This document shows, piece after piece, positions 44,367 through 54,052 of a stretch of 64,000 bases of DNA. The position numbers and the translations under genes were made by a program. Source of the DNA: Photobacterium sp. TY1-4 (lineage in GTDB: Bacteria; Pseudomonadota; Gammaproteobacteria; Enterobacterales; Vibrionaceae); the NCBI RefSeq assembly GCF_025398175.1, contig NZ_CP099734.1, positions 434,001-498,000 on the forward strand, given 5' to 3'. The notes under the pieces were generated by a model. It was not told the DNA's origin. It was given only the letters and a program-made list of their open reading frames with translations, and did not search any database. The stretch's first letter is position 1, and each line of letters starts with the position of its first letter.

Positions 44367-45473
44367 ATGACATTACAGCAGATCCTTGAAGAGATGGTGC
44401 GCTGCAAAGCCTCGGATCTCTATATTACGGTGGACTCGCCGGGCCTGCTTCGGGTTGACGGTCATTTGCATCCGGTCGGCGACGTGCTCGATCGCCGGGC
44501 GGTGGATGGGTTATTTGATGATGCGATGGACGATCAGCAGCAGCAGGAGTTTACGGCCACCAAGGAGGCGAACTTTGCCCTGGTGCGGGGAGAGCTGCGC
44601 TTTCGGATCAGTGCCTTCTGGCAGCGGGAAATGCCGGGGATGGTGATCCGCCGGATTGAAACGGAGATCCCGGATCTGCATGCGCTCAATCTGCCGATGG
44701 ACATGCAAAAGATGGCCCTGGCCAAGCGAGGGCTGGTGCTGGTGGTCGGGGCCACCGGCTCGGGCAAATCGACCACCATGGCAGCGCTGACCGGCTATCG
44801 CAACAACAACCGCAGCGGTCATATTCTGACGGTGGAAGATCCGATTGAGTTCGTGCATAAGCACAAGCGTTGCATCGTCACCCAGCGCGAAGTCGGGCTG
44901 GATACCGAAAGCTACGATGTCGCGTTGAAAAATTCCTTGCGCCAGGCGCCGGATATGATCCTGATCGGTGAGATCCGGACACCGGAGACCATGGAGTACG
45001 CGATGAACTTCGCCGAAACCGGCCACCTGTGCATGGCGACCCTGCATGCCAACAACGCCAATCAGGCGCTGGAGCGGATCCTACACTTAGTGCCGAAAGA
45101 GCGACGGGAGCAGTTCCTGTTTGATTTGTCCCTGAACCTGAAATGTATTCTGGCCCAGCAGTTGATCCCGGATGCCAAGGGGATCGGGCGTCACGGTGCG
45201 TTCGAGTTGTTGCTCAATACGCCGCGGATCGCCGATTTGATCCGTCGCGGCGAGCTGCACGAGATAAAGGAAGCGATGGCGAAATCGACCGAGTCGGGCA
45301 TGATGACCTTTGATCAGTCGCTGTTCGAGCTGTTTAGCCAGGGCAAAATTACCGAGCAGGACGCGCTGCACCATGCCGATTCGGCCAATGATTTACGTCT
45401 GATGATCAAAGTCGGCAGCAAGACCCAGCAGGCCAAAAACGCGCTTGATGGCGTGACCATTGATATGCGATAG
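44367..45473 (+). CDS. pilU: PilT-like accessory retraction ATPase PilU
   Basis: 368 residues, PilT paralogue with Walker A GATGSGKST and Walker B IGEIRT, but the AIRNLIRE motif is replaced by a different C-terminal sequence (TPRIADLIRRGEL), as usual for PilU. PilU assists PilT in forceful retraction. The start at 44367 has AGGAAAGGG upstream; an earlier frame runs into pilT. Separated from pilT by 25 bp; one transcription unit. Confidence 0.95.
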   Translation: MTLQQILEEMVRCKASDLYITVDSPGLLRVDGHLHPVGDVLDRRAVDGLFDDAMDDQQQQEFTATKEANFALVRGELRFRISAFWQREMPGMVIRRIETEIPDLHALNLPMDMQKMALAKRGLVLVVGATGSGKSTTMAALTGYRNNNRSGHILTVEDPIEFVHKHKRCIVTQREVGLDTESYDVALKNSLRQAPDMILIGEIRTPETMEYAMNFAETGHLCMATLHANNANQALERILHLVPKERREQFLFDLSLNLKCILAQQLIPDAKGIGRHGAFELLLNTPRIADLIRRGELHEIKEAMAKSTESGMMTFDQSLFELFSQGKITEQDALHHADSANDLRLMIKVGSKTQQAKNALDGVTIDMR

Positions 45474-45510
45474 CGCGTCTTTTTCAATTTTCCTATCACC
45501 AGACAAAAGC

Positions 45511-45543
45511 TTTAGGGTTAGGATGACCCTAAATCTTTTTTTA
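45511..45543 (+). terminator. Terminator of pilTU
   Basis: TTTAGGGT / ACCCTAAA stem, 7-nt loop, then a TC(T)7-type tail, 37 bp after the pilU stop. Confidence 0.88.
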
Positions 45544-45589
45544 CTGTTCAATGTTCACAACTCATTGATAAAAAAGAAGTTAACCTTGT

Positions 45590-45724
45590 GGTGAAATCAA
45601 GCGGTGCAGCTTGATGAGCTTTTGGGTTCCAGAAGTCCAAAAGCTGTACATGCTGATCAGACCCCGGATCTTCCGGGATCGCCGGATCGCGTGGCAAGTG
45701 TTCTTGAAATCCGGGGCCTTTTTG
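45590..45724 (+). ncRNA. Candidate structured small RNA between pilU and ruvX
   Basis: Beyond the pilU terminator three consecutive structures can be drawn: a 7-bp hairpin (45596-45602 / 45609-45615), a perfect 9-bp hairpin (45617-45625 / 45637-45645), and an 8-bp CCCCGGAT / ATCCGGGG stem (45662-45669 / 45709-45716). The last encloses two 4-bp hairpins and ends in CCTTTTT. The layout suggests a ~130-nt plus-strand RNA with its own terminator. No convincing promoter was identified, and it is not one of the small RNAs I can recognise. Confidence 0.4.
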
Positions 45725-45837
45725 CTGTTATTGACGGGAAAAGCTGTACAGGGTGGCGAGTAAGGGTCAGAGGCGAGCGATTGGGATGTTTGGCCCTTGG
45801 CGGCCGGCTCGCCTCTGGTGACGGCGCTGACGGTTCA
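45725..45837. other. Rest of the pilU-ruvX intergenic region
   Basis: Contains a second copy of the 12-mer AAAAGCTGTACA (45739-45750), exactly 100 bp from the copy at 45639-45650, and an 11-bp inverted repeat CAGAGGCGAGC (45768-45778) / GCTCGCCTCTG (45807-45817). There is no T-run on either strand next to the latter, so it is not an ordinary terminator. No open frame here is convincing. Confidence 0.4.
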
Positions 45838-46266
45838 TCAGCCGTATTGTTGTTCAAACCAGCTTTCGAGGATCACCACGGCGGACTGGGAGTCGATATT
45901 GCCTTTGCTCAGGTTGCGGTAGCCGCCCCGATCAAATAAATCGGCCCGGGCCTCTGCGGTGCTGAGGCGCTCATCATGCAGCTCGACCGGGCAGCCGAAA
46001 CGGCCGTGCAGGCGGTTGGCAAACTTTTTGGCGCGCGGGGTAATGGCTTCGAGTTCACCGCCGTGGAGATCCAGCGGCAGGCCAACCACCACCAAATCCG
46101 GTTGCCATTCCTTTAACAGTTTCTCGATGGCTTCCCAGCTCGGGATCCCATCTCTGGCTTTCAGGGCGGCCAGCGGGGTCGCGGTGCCGGTCAGCTCCTG
46201 GCCGATGGCAACGCCAATACTGGTGGTGCCGTAATCAAATGCTAATACGCTGCGTGAATGGCTCAT
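45838..46266 (-). CDS. ruvX: Putative pre-16S rRNA nuclease / Holliday junction resolvase-like YqgF
   Basis: 142 residues with an RNase H-like fold. The first catalytic Asp is in [25 protein letters not shown] follows, and [11 protein letters not shown] and [14 protein letters not shown] supply further acidic residues. The family matures the 16S rRNA 5' end. The start overlaps the yqgE stop by four bases, the standard yqgE-ruvX pair. Confidence 0.95.
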   Translation of the reverse strand: MSHSRSVLAFDYGTTSIGVAIGQELTGTATPLAALKARDGIPSWEAIEKLLKEWQPDLVVVGLPLDLHGGELEAITPRAKKFANRLHGRFGCPVELHDERLSTAEARADLFDRGGYRNLSKGNIDSQSAVVILESWFEQQYG

Positions 46267-46832
46267 GCATGTCCTGCTTGTGTTGAAAGGTGAGCGGCGT
46301 TGATGCCGAGTTGTGCGACAGCTTTGCCCCAGCGCTCACTGATTGGGGTATTAAAGACCACCTCCGGATCGGCTTCCGTGGTCAGCCAGGTGTTTTCGGC
46401 CAGCTCCTGCTCAAGCTGTCCGGCATTCCAGCCGGCATAGCCGAGGGCGACCAGAAATTTTTCCGGTGCTTTGCTGGTGCCCAGCAACGCCAAGATATCT
46501 TTGGATGTGGTGACGGAGAGTTGCTCGGTAATATCGATGCTGGAGCTGAAGTCCTCATCCTGCTGATGCAGGTGCAACACAAAGCCCCGATCACCGGAGA
46601 CCGGTCCGCCGTTAAACACAGGTTGCTCCAGGCTGGCCGGGTTTTTCAGCGGTAAATCGCGCTCGACGTCAATTTGATCCAGCATGTTGCCGACGGAAAT
46701 ATCAATCGGCAGATTGATCACCAGCCCCATCGCCCCTTCTTCATTGTGCTCGCAGATATAGACGACGCTTCCTTTGAAGTTCGGATCCTGCATGCTGGGC
46801 ATGGCGACCAGAAAATGATTCGTCAGATTCAT
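46263..46832 (-). CDS. yqgE: UPF0301 family protein YqgE
   Basis: 189 residues from ATG 46832 ([14 protein letters not shown]), the family's usual N-terminus; the longer open frame upstream is non-conserved. Conserved parts: [33 protein letters not shown] and [15 protein letters not shown]. Function unknown; always next to ruvX and gshB in gammaproteobacteria. Confidence 0.94.
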   Translation of the reverse strand: MNLTNHFLVAMPSMQDPNFKGSVVYICEHNEEGAMGLVINLPIDISVGNMLDQIDVERDLPLKNPASLEQPVFNGGPVSGDRGFVLHLHQQDEDFSSSIDITEQLSVTTSKDILALLGTSKAPEKFLVALGYAGWNAGQLEQELAENTWLTTEADPEVVFNTPISERWGKAVAQLGINAAHLSTQAGHA

Positions 46833-46980
46833 GAGTGTGCCCTTACAACCTATCCTGTTACTTACAGTATGCCGACTAATCGCCGGAAATGGTATGGAAT
46901 GGAAAAGTTCAGCGGCGGTCTCCCGACCGCCGTGAATGCTTCCGACACGGGCTTGCCGGACCGGAAGCGGTATGGGAGTG

Positions 46981-47928
46981 TCAGGCCTTGACCATGCGTT
47001 CGATGGCATCCATCAGCTTACCGGTGATTGAAATATCAAAGGCGGCTTCAATCTCGCGGATACAGGTCGGGCTGGTGACATTGATTTCCGTGAGCTTGTC
47101 GCCAATCACGTCCAGGCCGACGAAGATCAGGCCTTTTTCTTTCAGTACCGGTGCGACGGCTTCAGCGATTTGGCGATCGGTGTCGCTGATCGGACGGGCT
47201 TCTCCGCGACCACCGGCAGCCAGGTTACCGCGGGTCTCGCCTTTGGCCGGGATCCGGGCCAGGCAGTACGGCATCGGCTCGCCGTCGACGACCAGAATTC
47301 GCTTATCACCGTTAGTGATATCCGGGACGAACGTTTGTGCCATGCAGTAGTGCTGGCCGTGGTTGGTCAGGGTTTCGATGATCACCGAGACGTTCGGATC
47401 GCCCTGCATCACGCGGAAAATTGAAGAGCCGCCCATGCCGTCCAGCGGTTTGAGGATCACATCGCCGTGCTCTTGCTGGAATGCCTTGATCTTGGCCGCG
47501 CTGCGGGTGACTACTGTGGTCGGCGTCAGTTCCGGGAACCAGGCGGTGAACAGTTTTTCGTTACAATCGCGCAGGCTTTGCGGTTTGTTCACGATTAGGG
47601 CACCTTCCTGCTCGGCGCGCTCGAGGATATAGGTGGCGTAGATGTATTCGGTATCGAACGGCGGATCCTTACGCATCAGCACGGCATCCAGTTCGGACAG
47701 GGCAATTTCCTGCTCGTTGTGGAATTCATACCAGCCGTTCGGATCTTCTTTCAGGCTCACGGTGCGGGTACGGGCCACGGCTTTGCCTTGCTCCAGTGAC
47801 AGGTCATTCATTTCCATGTAATGAATTTCCCAGCCCCGGCGCTGCGCTTCCAGCAACATGGCGAAGCTGGAGTCTTTCTTGATATTGATGGACGCGATTG
47901 GATCCATCACGATACCCAGTTTGATCAT
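46981..47928 (-). CDS. gshB: Glutathione synthetase
   Basis: 315 residues, ATP-grasp enzyme joining gamma-glutamylcysteine and glycine. [16 protein letters not shown] opens the protein; [17 protein letters not shown] binds ATP, and [14 protein letters not shown] is the C-terminal signature. Length equals E. coli GshB (316). The order rsmE-gshB-yqgE-ruvX is conserved. Confidence 0.97.
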   Translation of the reverse strand: MIKLGIVMDPIASINIKKDSSFAMLLEAQRRGWEIHYMEMNDLSLEQGKAVARTRTVSLKEDPNGWYEFHNEQEIALSELDAVLMRKDPPFDTEYIYATYILERAEQEGALIVNKPQSLRDCNEKLFTAWFPELTPTTVVTRSAAKIKAFQQEHGDVILKPLDGMGGSSIFRVMQGDPNVSVIIETLTNHGQHYCMAQTFVPDITNGDKRILVVDGEPMPYCLARIPAKGETRGNLAAGGRGEARPISDTDRQIAEAVAPVLKEKGLIFVGLDVIGDKLTEINVTSPTCIREIEAAFDISITGKLMDAIERMVKA

Positions 47929-47959
47929 AGGTTTCTCCTAAATGTGTTTTCCCTGAGGG

Positions 47960-48691
47960 TTAGCCGAGGTCGCCGAAGCGTACTTGCAGGGCGGTAATGG
48001 CCGTCATTGCCGTGGTCTCGGTGCGCAGCACACGCGGGCCGAGTAGGATTTCACTGAATTGATATTGCTCGGTCATCGCAATTTCTTCGCCGGACAGGCC
48101 ACCTTCCGGGCCGATCAGCAGGCGGACCTTGGTGACCGGCGCTGGCAGGGTATTGATGCTGTAGCTGGCACGCGGATGCAGGTTTAGCTTCAGGCCATCG
48201 TATTCTTCTGCACACCAATCTTCCAGTTTCATGATCGGGCGGATTTCCGGCACGGTATTGCGGCCGCACTGTTCGCAGGCACTGATGGCGATTTTCTGCC
48301 ATTGCGCCAGTTTCTTGTCAAAGCGATCGGCATTAAGCTTCACGCCACAGCGCTCCGAGATCAGCGGAGTAATGGTGTTCACTCCCAGCTCGACCGATTT
48401 CTGGATGGTAAATTCCATCTTTTCGCCCCGTGAAACCACCTGACCGAGGTGGATATCCAGCGGCGATTCGACGCTGTGCGCGTTGCGGCCCTGGATTTCG
48501 ACTTCAACGCTTTTCTTGCTGGCGAGGGTGATCACTGCCGGGAACTCGGCATCGCTGCCGTCAAACAGCACCAGTTCCTGACCGGTTTGCATGCGCATGA
48601 CGCGGCCAACATGGTTGGCAGCATCGTCGCTGAGCAGGACGTTGCCTTGGGCCGGCAATGGCTCGGGATGAAAAATACGGGGGATTCTCAT
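47960..48691 (-). CDS. rsmE: 16S rRNA m3U1498 methyltransferase
   Basis: 243 residues of the SPOUT superfamily. N-terminal PUA-like domain ([12 protein letters not shown]), then the trefoil-knot SAM site [16 protein letters not shown] and [18 protein letters not shown]. Methylates N3 of U1498 in 16S rRNA. Located 31 bp upstream of gshB in the same direction. Confidence 0.96.
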   Translation of the reverse strand: MRIPRIFHPEPLPAQGNVLLSDDAANHVGRVMRMQTGQELVLFDGSDAEFPAVITLASKKSVEVEIQGRNAHSVESPLDIHLGQVVSRGEKMEFTIQKSVELGVNTITPLISERCGVKLNADRFDKKLAQWQKIAISACEQCGRNTVPEIRPIMKLEDWCAEEYDGLKLNLHPRASYSINTLPAPVTKVRLLIGPEGGLSGEEIAMTEQYQFSEILLGPRVLRTETTAMTAITALQVRFGDLG

Positions 48692-48844
48692 GGCTATTTT
48701 AATAACCTGCTTGGGTTTTTGATTGGCTGCATTATATCAATACAGAGCTGATAGACACTACATGGTTGCCGCGGGGGGAAAATACAAGGCAAGGCCGGTA
48801 ATTTTGTCCGGCAGCCGACGGGCAGGCTGCCGGAGAGAGGGGGG

Positions 48845-49549
48845 TCAGCGGCCTTGGGCCTGACAGGCACGCAACACATACGGATTGTGGCTGCGCTGTA
48901 CCTTGGCGATGCGGCGGTCGCGCTCACATTCCCAGTCCGAGACCGGATGCTGGCGATCCCAGGCTTCCATCAGCTGGCGTTGCTGACGGGAGAGACGGAA
49001 CGGATAGGTGTCGCTCATGTACAGGTAAATCCGGGCAATTTGTCCGCGAGCGCCCGCGGGCGGATCGGCCCGGCGGGATTGGAAGTCGATTTTCATCGCG
49101 CACTGGCCGTAATAGGCGCCGAGTTGATTGTTCCACGGCATAAAGCTGAAATTGGAACGGTCGCCGTTCACTTCGCCGATCGTCGGGGTCAGGTTATGCA
49201 AGTCGGCTTCCATGGTGCGAAACGCGGCGTTTTTCCGGCAGTTCTTCCGGCCGCCGTCCTGCCAGCATTGGAGCTGGTGGCCGAATTGCCAGGCCGGCAC
49301 CACGTGTTCCCATTCAATCCGGCTGGCGCGCTGGGGTTGCTTGCGGATCTGATAGCCGCAACTTTCCAGATCGGGCACCCCTTTCTTGCCTTGCCAGTCA
49401 ATGGCGCAGCCACAGTAAAAACTGACGGGATGATCCCGGTAAATCTGTACGGCAATTTTTTTTGCTTTGCTGAATGAGGCGGGCGGTGCGGCCAGCGCAA
49501 CCGCAGGGGTGAGCAAGGCGAACAGCAGCACCTTGATAGAAAACTTCAT
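48845..49549 (-). CDS. endA: DNA-specific endonuclease I (periplasmic/secreted)
   Basis: 234 residues. Signal peptide [20 protein letters not shown], then the EndA/Dns fold with [21 protein letters not shown], the catalytic [14 protein letters not shown] (His-Glu/His metal site) and [15 protein letters not shown]. Eight or so cysteines imply disulphides. In Vibrio the homologue Dns degrades external DNA, limits transformation and is repressed by HapR, whose gene is also in this window. The start at 49549 is set by the signal peptide. Confidence 0.95.
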   Translation of the reverse strand: MKFSIKVLLFALLTPAVALAAPPASFSKAKKIAVQIYRDHPVSFYCGCAIDWQGKKGVPDLESCGYQIRKQPQRASRIEWEHVVPAWQFGHQLQCWQDGGRKNCRKNAAFRTMEADLHNLTPTIGEVNGDRSNFSFMPWNNQLGAYYGQCAMKIDFQSRRADPPAGARGQIARIYLYMSDTYPFRLSRQQRQLMEAWDRQHPVSDWECERDRRIAKVQRSHNPYVLRACQAQGR

Positions 49550-49672
49550 AAATGGCCTTATCAATAGTAATTATCTGATAAGACTATCACTGATGATGAT
49601 TTTTAGAAGTATCTCACACGGCTGCGGTATCTCCGGCAGACGCGACCGGAGTGATGTGAAGCGGGTTGCATT

Positions 49673-50164
49673 TTATAGAGCCTGCAGCGGCTGGCGGCAG
49701 GTGTGGCAGTGGTAGATCGCTTGCTGGCGACGGATTTTATTATGGCGGCGGACGGTAAGCTGGTGCTCCTGGCATTGACAGCGATAGCGGAACGTTTGGC
49801 CTTGAACCGATTGGATATCAAAGCTGTGGGTGGTTCTGGCCGGAATACCAAACACCTCGGTCATCACCGCTTGCCACTCTTTGCCATGGGGGCGGACTTT
49901 GCCGAAGCGATGAAAGGTCACCAGGTGGGCGATTTCATGTGGCACCACTTCATCGAGAAAGGCTTGCGGGTTTTCTGCCAGCAACACCGGGTTGAAGCGA
50001 ACTTCCCAGCTTTGCAGCCGGGCACTACCGGCAATTTTCCCCCGTTGCCGGAAACTGACCACCGGCAGGGGCAGGTTAAGATGCAACTGCTGGTTGGCCC
50101 GGGCAATACACTGGGCAACGCGGGCGTTAATTTGGGACTGAAGCTGGGATTGGAGCGATGTCAT
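49673..50164 (-). CDS. sprT: SprT-like zinc metallopeptidase
   Basis: 163 residues. HEIAH (H76, E77, H80) forms the zinc-binding/catalytic site in VVPHEIAHLVTFHRFG; the C-terminal part has paired Cys motifs (CQCQEH, CHTCRQ) for a structural zinc ribbon. SprT domains are related to eukaryotic Spartan proteases, but the bacterial function is not established. Between endA and metK, as in other vibrios. Confidence 0.92.
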   Translation of the reverse strand: MTSLQSQLQSQINARVAQCIARANQQLHLNLPLPVVSFRQRGKIAGSARLQSWEVRFNPVLLAENPQAFLDEVVPHEIAHLVTFHRFGKVRPHGKEWQAVMTEVFGIPARTTHSFDIQSVQGQTFRYRCQCQEHQLTVRRHNKIRRQQAIYHCHTCRQPLQAL

Positions 50165-50214
50165 GGCGAAAACTGGGTTGCGCGTGAAAGGCTTAGTATA
50201 AAAGGCGCGGCAAT

Positions 50215-50243
50215 AAAAAAGGAAGCCGCAGCTTCCTTTTTCT
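50215..50243 (-). terminator. Terminator of metK
   Basis: GGAAGC / GCTTCC stem flanked by A and T tracts, 4-nt loop; on the minus strand it ends in a T6 run just after the metK stop. Confidence 0.88.
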
Positions 50244-50258
50244 GTCTGTTGCGAGCGT

Positions 50259-51413
50259 TTACTTCAGGTTGGCGAAGTCACGCAGCAGATCGGCTTTGTC
50301 AGTTTTTTCCCAAGGGAATTCTTCACGGCCGAAGTGACCGTAAGCCGCCGTCTTCTGGTAGATTGGCTGCAGCAGATCCAGCATTTCAATCAGGCCGTAT
50401 GGACGCAGGTCGAAGTGCTGACGCACTGCTTCAACAATCACATCGTGTGCCACTTTCTCAGTGCCGAAAGTTTCCACCATGATGGACGTTGGATCCGCGA
50501 CACCGATGGCGTAAGACAGCTGAATTTCACAGCGAGCAGCCAGGCCGGCAGCAACGATGTTTTTCGCCACGTAACGTGCGGCATACGCCGCACTGCGGTC
50601 AACTTTTGATGGATCTTTACCGGAGAAAGCACCGCCACCGTGACGCGCGGCACCGCCGTAGGTGTCGACGATGATCTTACGGCCGGTCAGGCCACAGTCA
50701 CCCATTGGACCACCAATGACGAAACGACCGGTCGGGTTGATGAAGTATTTGGTGTCTTTGGTCAGCCACTCGCTTGGCAGCACCGGCTTGATGATCTCTT
50801 CCATCACGGCTTCTTGCAGCACAGGCAGCTCGATGCTGTCACAGTGTTGCGTTGACAGAACAACCGCATCGATCCCAACGATTTTGCCTTGATCGTATGC
50901 AAAGGTAACCTGGCTTTTCGCATCCGGACGCAACCATGGCAGGGTGCCGTTTTTGCGGATTTTCGCCTGACGCTCAACCAGACGGTGGGCGTAAGTCACG
51001 GGTGCCGGCATCAGCACATCGGTTTCGTTGGTCGCGTAACCGAACATAATGCCCTGATCGCCTGCGCCCAGTTCGCGCGGATCTTCACGGTCAACACCCT
51101 GGTTGATGTCCGGAGACTGTTTCCCAATCGCGCTCAGGACCGCACAGGAGTTGGCATCAAAGCCCATGTCAGAGTGTACATAGCCGATGTCACGAACTGT
51201 TTTACGGGTGATCTCTTCAATATCAACCCAGGCAGAGGTGGTGATTTCGCCACCCACCATCACCATGCCGGTTTTGACATAGGTTTCACACGCAACACGT
51301 GCCTTCGGGTCTTGCTCCAGGATTGCATCCAATACGGCATCAGAGATCTGATCGGCAATTTTATCCGGATGTCCTTCTGATACAGACTCAGAAGTAAACA
51401 GGTGCTTTGACAT
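50259..51413 (-). CDS. metK: S-adenosylmethionine synthetase
   Basis: 384 residues (E. coli 384). Forms SAM from methionine and [35 protein letters not shown] and [16 protein letters not shown] are the signature motifs with catalytic His and Lys residues. The start at 51413 (MSKHLFTSE) fits the family; an upstream in-frame ATG adds four residues. The promoter carries a perfect 8-bp MetJ box, so repression by MetJ-SAM is expected. Confidence 0.97.
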   Translation of the reverse strand: MSKHLFTSESVSEGHPDKIADQISDAVLDAILEQDPKARVACETYVKTGMVMVGGEITTSAWVDIEEITRKTVRDIGYVHSDMGFDANSCAVLSAIGKQSPDINQGVDREDPRELGAGDQGIMFGYATNETDVLMPAPVTYAHRLVERQAKIRKNGTLPWLRPDAKSQVTFAYDQGKIVGIDAVVLSTQHCDSIELPVLQEAVMEEIIKPVLPSEWLTKDTKYFINPTGRFVIGGPMGDCGLTGRKIIVDTYGGAARHGGGAFSGKDPSKVDRSAAYAARYVAKNIVAAGLAARCEIQLSYAIGVADPTSIMVETFGTEKVAHDVIVEAVRQHFDLRPYGLIEMLDLLQPIYQKTAAYGHFGREEFPWEKTDKADLLRDFANLK

Positions 51414-51527
51414 GTGTACACTCACTTAAATATGGCTTGTCGATTGATTAAGAGGGGCTCTGGTGTAGAAGCATTCATCAATGATGCATATCAATGTCCG
51501 TGTTGATGGATAGAGCTACCTCCGTCT

Positions 51528-51563
51528 AGACGTCTATAATACCTGCACCCTGTTTTAAATCAA
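51528..51563 (-). promoter_or_regulatory. metK promoter with overlapping MetJ box
   Basis: Minus strand: -35 TTGATT (51558-51563), 16-bp spacer, -10 TATTAT (51536-51541), then a perfect AGACGTCT met box (51528-51535). The neighbouring octamer (51520-51527) matches at 5 of 8. MetJ binds tandem met boxes, so the layout fits autogenous SAM control. Confidence 0.75.
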
Positions 51564-51597
51564 TACCGTAATTCATGTGGAGATTGTTGAATGGTGC

Positions 51598-51613
51598 AAG
51601 CAATCGTTTACGT
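51598..51613. promoter_or_regulatory. PurR-like operator upstream of tkt
   Basis: AAGCAATCGTTTACGT agrees with all 11 fixed positions of the E. coli PurR consensus ANGCAANCGNTTNCNT. A weaker version (8 of 11) lies 85 bp further on at 51683-51698. It is also close to the metK -35, so either gene could be the target. Confidence 0.5.
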
Positions 51614-51811
51614 TTCATCGGGTTAATGACAGGAAAGGGCGGAAAAACCAGAGCAGGCACTTGATATGGATGAGATTTTTGCGGGAAATCGTTTGCAGAG
51701 GCAGGGCAGACTTTGCGACAATGCTCACCCGCCGATTTCAGATGCAACCCCTGCATCTATTGCTGGACAGACACCCACAATTATTATTGTCGATGAATTT
51801 CTGGAGCAGAC

Positions 51812-53809
51812 ATGCCTTCTCGTAAAGATCTTGCAAATGCAATCCGTGCCCTGAGCATGGACGGTGTACAACAAGCCAACTCCGGTCACCCGGGTGCCCC
51901 GATGGGGATGGCTGACATCGCCGAAGTCCTGTGGCGCAGCCACATGAACCACAACCCACAGAACCCGAGCTGGGCTGATCGTGACCGCTTCGTGCTGTCT
52001 AACGGCCACGGCTCAATGCTGATCTACTCGCTGCTGCACCTGACTGGTTACGCGCTGCCGATCGAAGAGCTGAAGAACTTCCGTCAGCTGCACTCGAAAA
52101 CCCCGGGCCACCCGGAGTACGGTTACGCGCCGGGCATCGAAACCACCACAGGTCCGCTGGGTCAGGGCATCACCAATGCTGTGGGCATGGCAATTGCTGA
52201 AAAAGCCATGGCTGCGCAATTCAACCAGGACGGCCACGACATCGTCGATCACTTCACTTACGTGTTCATGGGCGACGGCTGTCTGATGGAAGGGATCTCG
52301 CACGAAGCCTGCTCCCTGGCCGGTACCCTGGGCCTGGGCAAACTGATCGCGTTTTGGGATGACAACGGCATCTCAATCGACGGTGAAGTGGAAGGCTGGT
52401 TCACCGACGATACTGCCAAGCGTTTTGAGTCTTACGGCTGGCACGTGATCCCGGCGGTTGACGGCCACGATCCGGAAGCGATCAACGCAGCGATTGAAGC
52501 AGCGAAAGCGGAAAGCGGCAAACCAACCCTGATCTGCACCAAAACCATCATCGGCTTCGGCTCACCAAACAAAGCCGGCTCGCACGACTGTCACGGCGCA
52601 CCACTGGGCCACGACGAAATCGCTGCAGCCCGTGAATTCCTGGGCTGGAACCACGGTCCGTTTGAAATCCCGGCTGACATTGCGACAGCATGGGATGCCA
52701 AAGATGCCGGTGCTGCCAAAGAAGCAGCCTGGGACGAGAAGTTTGCAGCCTACGCGGCGGCATATCCTGAGCTGGCGGCTGAGTTCAAACGTCGCATGAA
52801 CGGCGAACTGCCGGCAGAGTGGGAAGCGCAGGCAAGCCAAATCATCGCTGATCTGCAAGCCAACCCGGCCAACATCGCCTCACGTAAAGCGTCCCAAAAC
52901 GCGCTGGAAGCGTTCGGCAAACTGTTGCCTGAATTCATGGGCGGCTCGGCTGACCTGGCGCCATCGAACCTGACCATGTGGTCTGGCTCGAAATCCCTGA
53001 CTGCCGATGACGCGTCTGGGAACTACATCCACTACGGTGTGCGTGAGTTCGGCATGACCGCGATCATCAACGGTATCGCCCTGCACGGCGGTTTCGTACC
53101 GTACGGCGCAACCTTCCTGATGTTCATGGAATACGCCCGTAACGCCATGCGCATGGCTGCGCTGATGAAAGTGCAGAACATCCAGGTTTACACCCACGAC
53201 TCGATCGGTCTGGGCGAAGACGGCCCGACCCACCAGCCGGTTGAGCAAATCGCGTCACTGCGCCTGACTCCGAACATGAGCACCTGGCGTCCTTGTGATC
53301 AGGTTGAATCTGCTGTGGCGTGGAAACTGGCGATTGAACGCAAAGACGCACCGACCGCGCTGATCTTCTCGCGCCAGAACCTGGCCCAGCAAGCACGCAG
53401 CGAAGCACAGGTGGCTGACATTGCCAAGGGGGGTTACATCCTGAAAGACAGCGACGGCAAACCTGAGCTGATCCTGATTGCGACCGGCTCTGAAGTTGAG
53501 CTGGCGGTGAAAGCTGCCGACGAGCTGACGGCTGCAGGCAAGCAGGTTCGCGTGGTCTCGATGCCATCGACCGATGCCTTCGACAAGCAAGATGCGGCTT
53601 ACCGTGAGTCTGTGCTGCCATCTGACGTCACAGCGCGGATCGCGATTGAAGCCGGCATCGCCGACTTCTGGTACAAGTACGTCGGCTTTGACGGCCGCAT
53701 CATCGGCATGACCACTTTCGGTGAATCTGCACCGGCCGGTCAGCTGTTTGAGATGTTCGGTTTCACCACGGAAAACGTGGTGAGCACCGCCAAAGAACTG
53801 CTGGCTTAA
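51812..53809 (+). CDS. tkt: Transketolase
   Basis: 665 residues. Thiamine diphosphate enzyme of the pentose phosphate pathway moving two-carbon units between sugars. [15 protein letters not shown] near residue 65, the ThDP/Mg motif [13 protein letters not shown] near residue 155, and the pyrimidine domain with [18 protein letters not shown]. Length as in E. coli TktA (663). Codon use is strongly biased, typical of high expression. A possible PurR-like site lies upstream and a terminator downstream, followed by epd. Confidence 0.97.
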   Translation: MPSRKDLANAIRALSMDGVQQANSGHPGAPMGMADIAEVLWRSHMNHNPQNPSWADRDRFVLSNGHGSMLIYSLLHLTGYALPIEELKNFRQLHSKTPGHPEYGYAPGIETTTGPLGQGITNAVGMAIAEKAMAAQFNQDGHDIVDHFTYVFMGDGCLMEGISHEACSLAGTLGLGKLIAFWDDNGISIDGEVEGWFTDDTAKRFESYGWHVIPAVDGHDPEAINAAIEAAKAESGKPTLICTKTIIGFGSPNKAGSHDCHGAPLGHDEIAAAREFLGWNHGPFEIPADIATAWDAKDAGAAKEAAWDEKFAAYAAAYPELAAEFKRRMNGELPAEWEAQASQIIADLQANPANIASRKASQNALEAFGKLLPEFMGGSADLAPSNLTMWSGSKSLTADDASGNYIHYGVREFGMTAIINGIALHGGFVPYGATFLMFMEYARNAMRMAALMKVQNIQVYTHDSIGLGEDGPTHQPVEQIASLRLTPNMSTWRPCDQVESAVAWKLAIERKDAPTALIFSRQNLAQQARSEAQVADIAKGGYILKDSDGKPELILIATGSEVELAVKAADELTAAGKQVRVVSMPSTDAFDKQDAAYRESVLPSDVTARIAIEAGIADFWYKYVGFDGRIIGMTTFGESAPAGQLFEMFGFTTENVVSTAKELLA

Positions 53810-53841
53810 GCCACCGTTTGATTTATTTCGGTAAGTGAAAT

Positions 53842-53868
53842 AAAGGCCTCCGAATGGAGGTCTTTTTT
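53842..53868 (+). terminator. Terminator of tkt
   Basis: AAAGGCCTCC / GGAGGTCTTT stem (one G-T pair), GAAT loop, T6 tail; 33 bp after the stop. Confidence 0.85.
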
Positions 53869-54052
53869 ATACAAAATGGGATCTCACTCACAGTGCTATC
53901 GGGGTGAAAAGTTTGCGACGATGCTGAGCTGGGACGTTTAATTGTTTGTTTTATCTGGGTTTAGTTTGCCGGGTGACCGCGTTCACATTTATCGTGATTC
54001 TCATTCTGGCTTGGTATACACTAACCCAGCTTATCAATTTTGTAGCACGGAT

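Larger units (their letters stand above)
51414..51811. other. metK-tkt divergent regulatory region
   Basis: 398 bp without a gene. It holds the metK promoter with its MetJ box (51528-51563), a strong PurR-like palindrome (51598-51613) and a weaker one (51683-51698). The tkt promoter was not pinned down. Small open frames here lack resemblance to known proteins. Confidence 0.5.

Noticed and set aside
51535..51540. Perfect TATAAT on the plus strand as a tkt promoter
   Set aside because: No -35 box at suitable spacing; the bases are explained by the metK -10 and the MetJ box on the minus strand.
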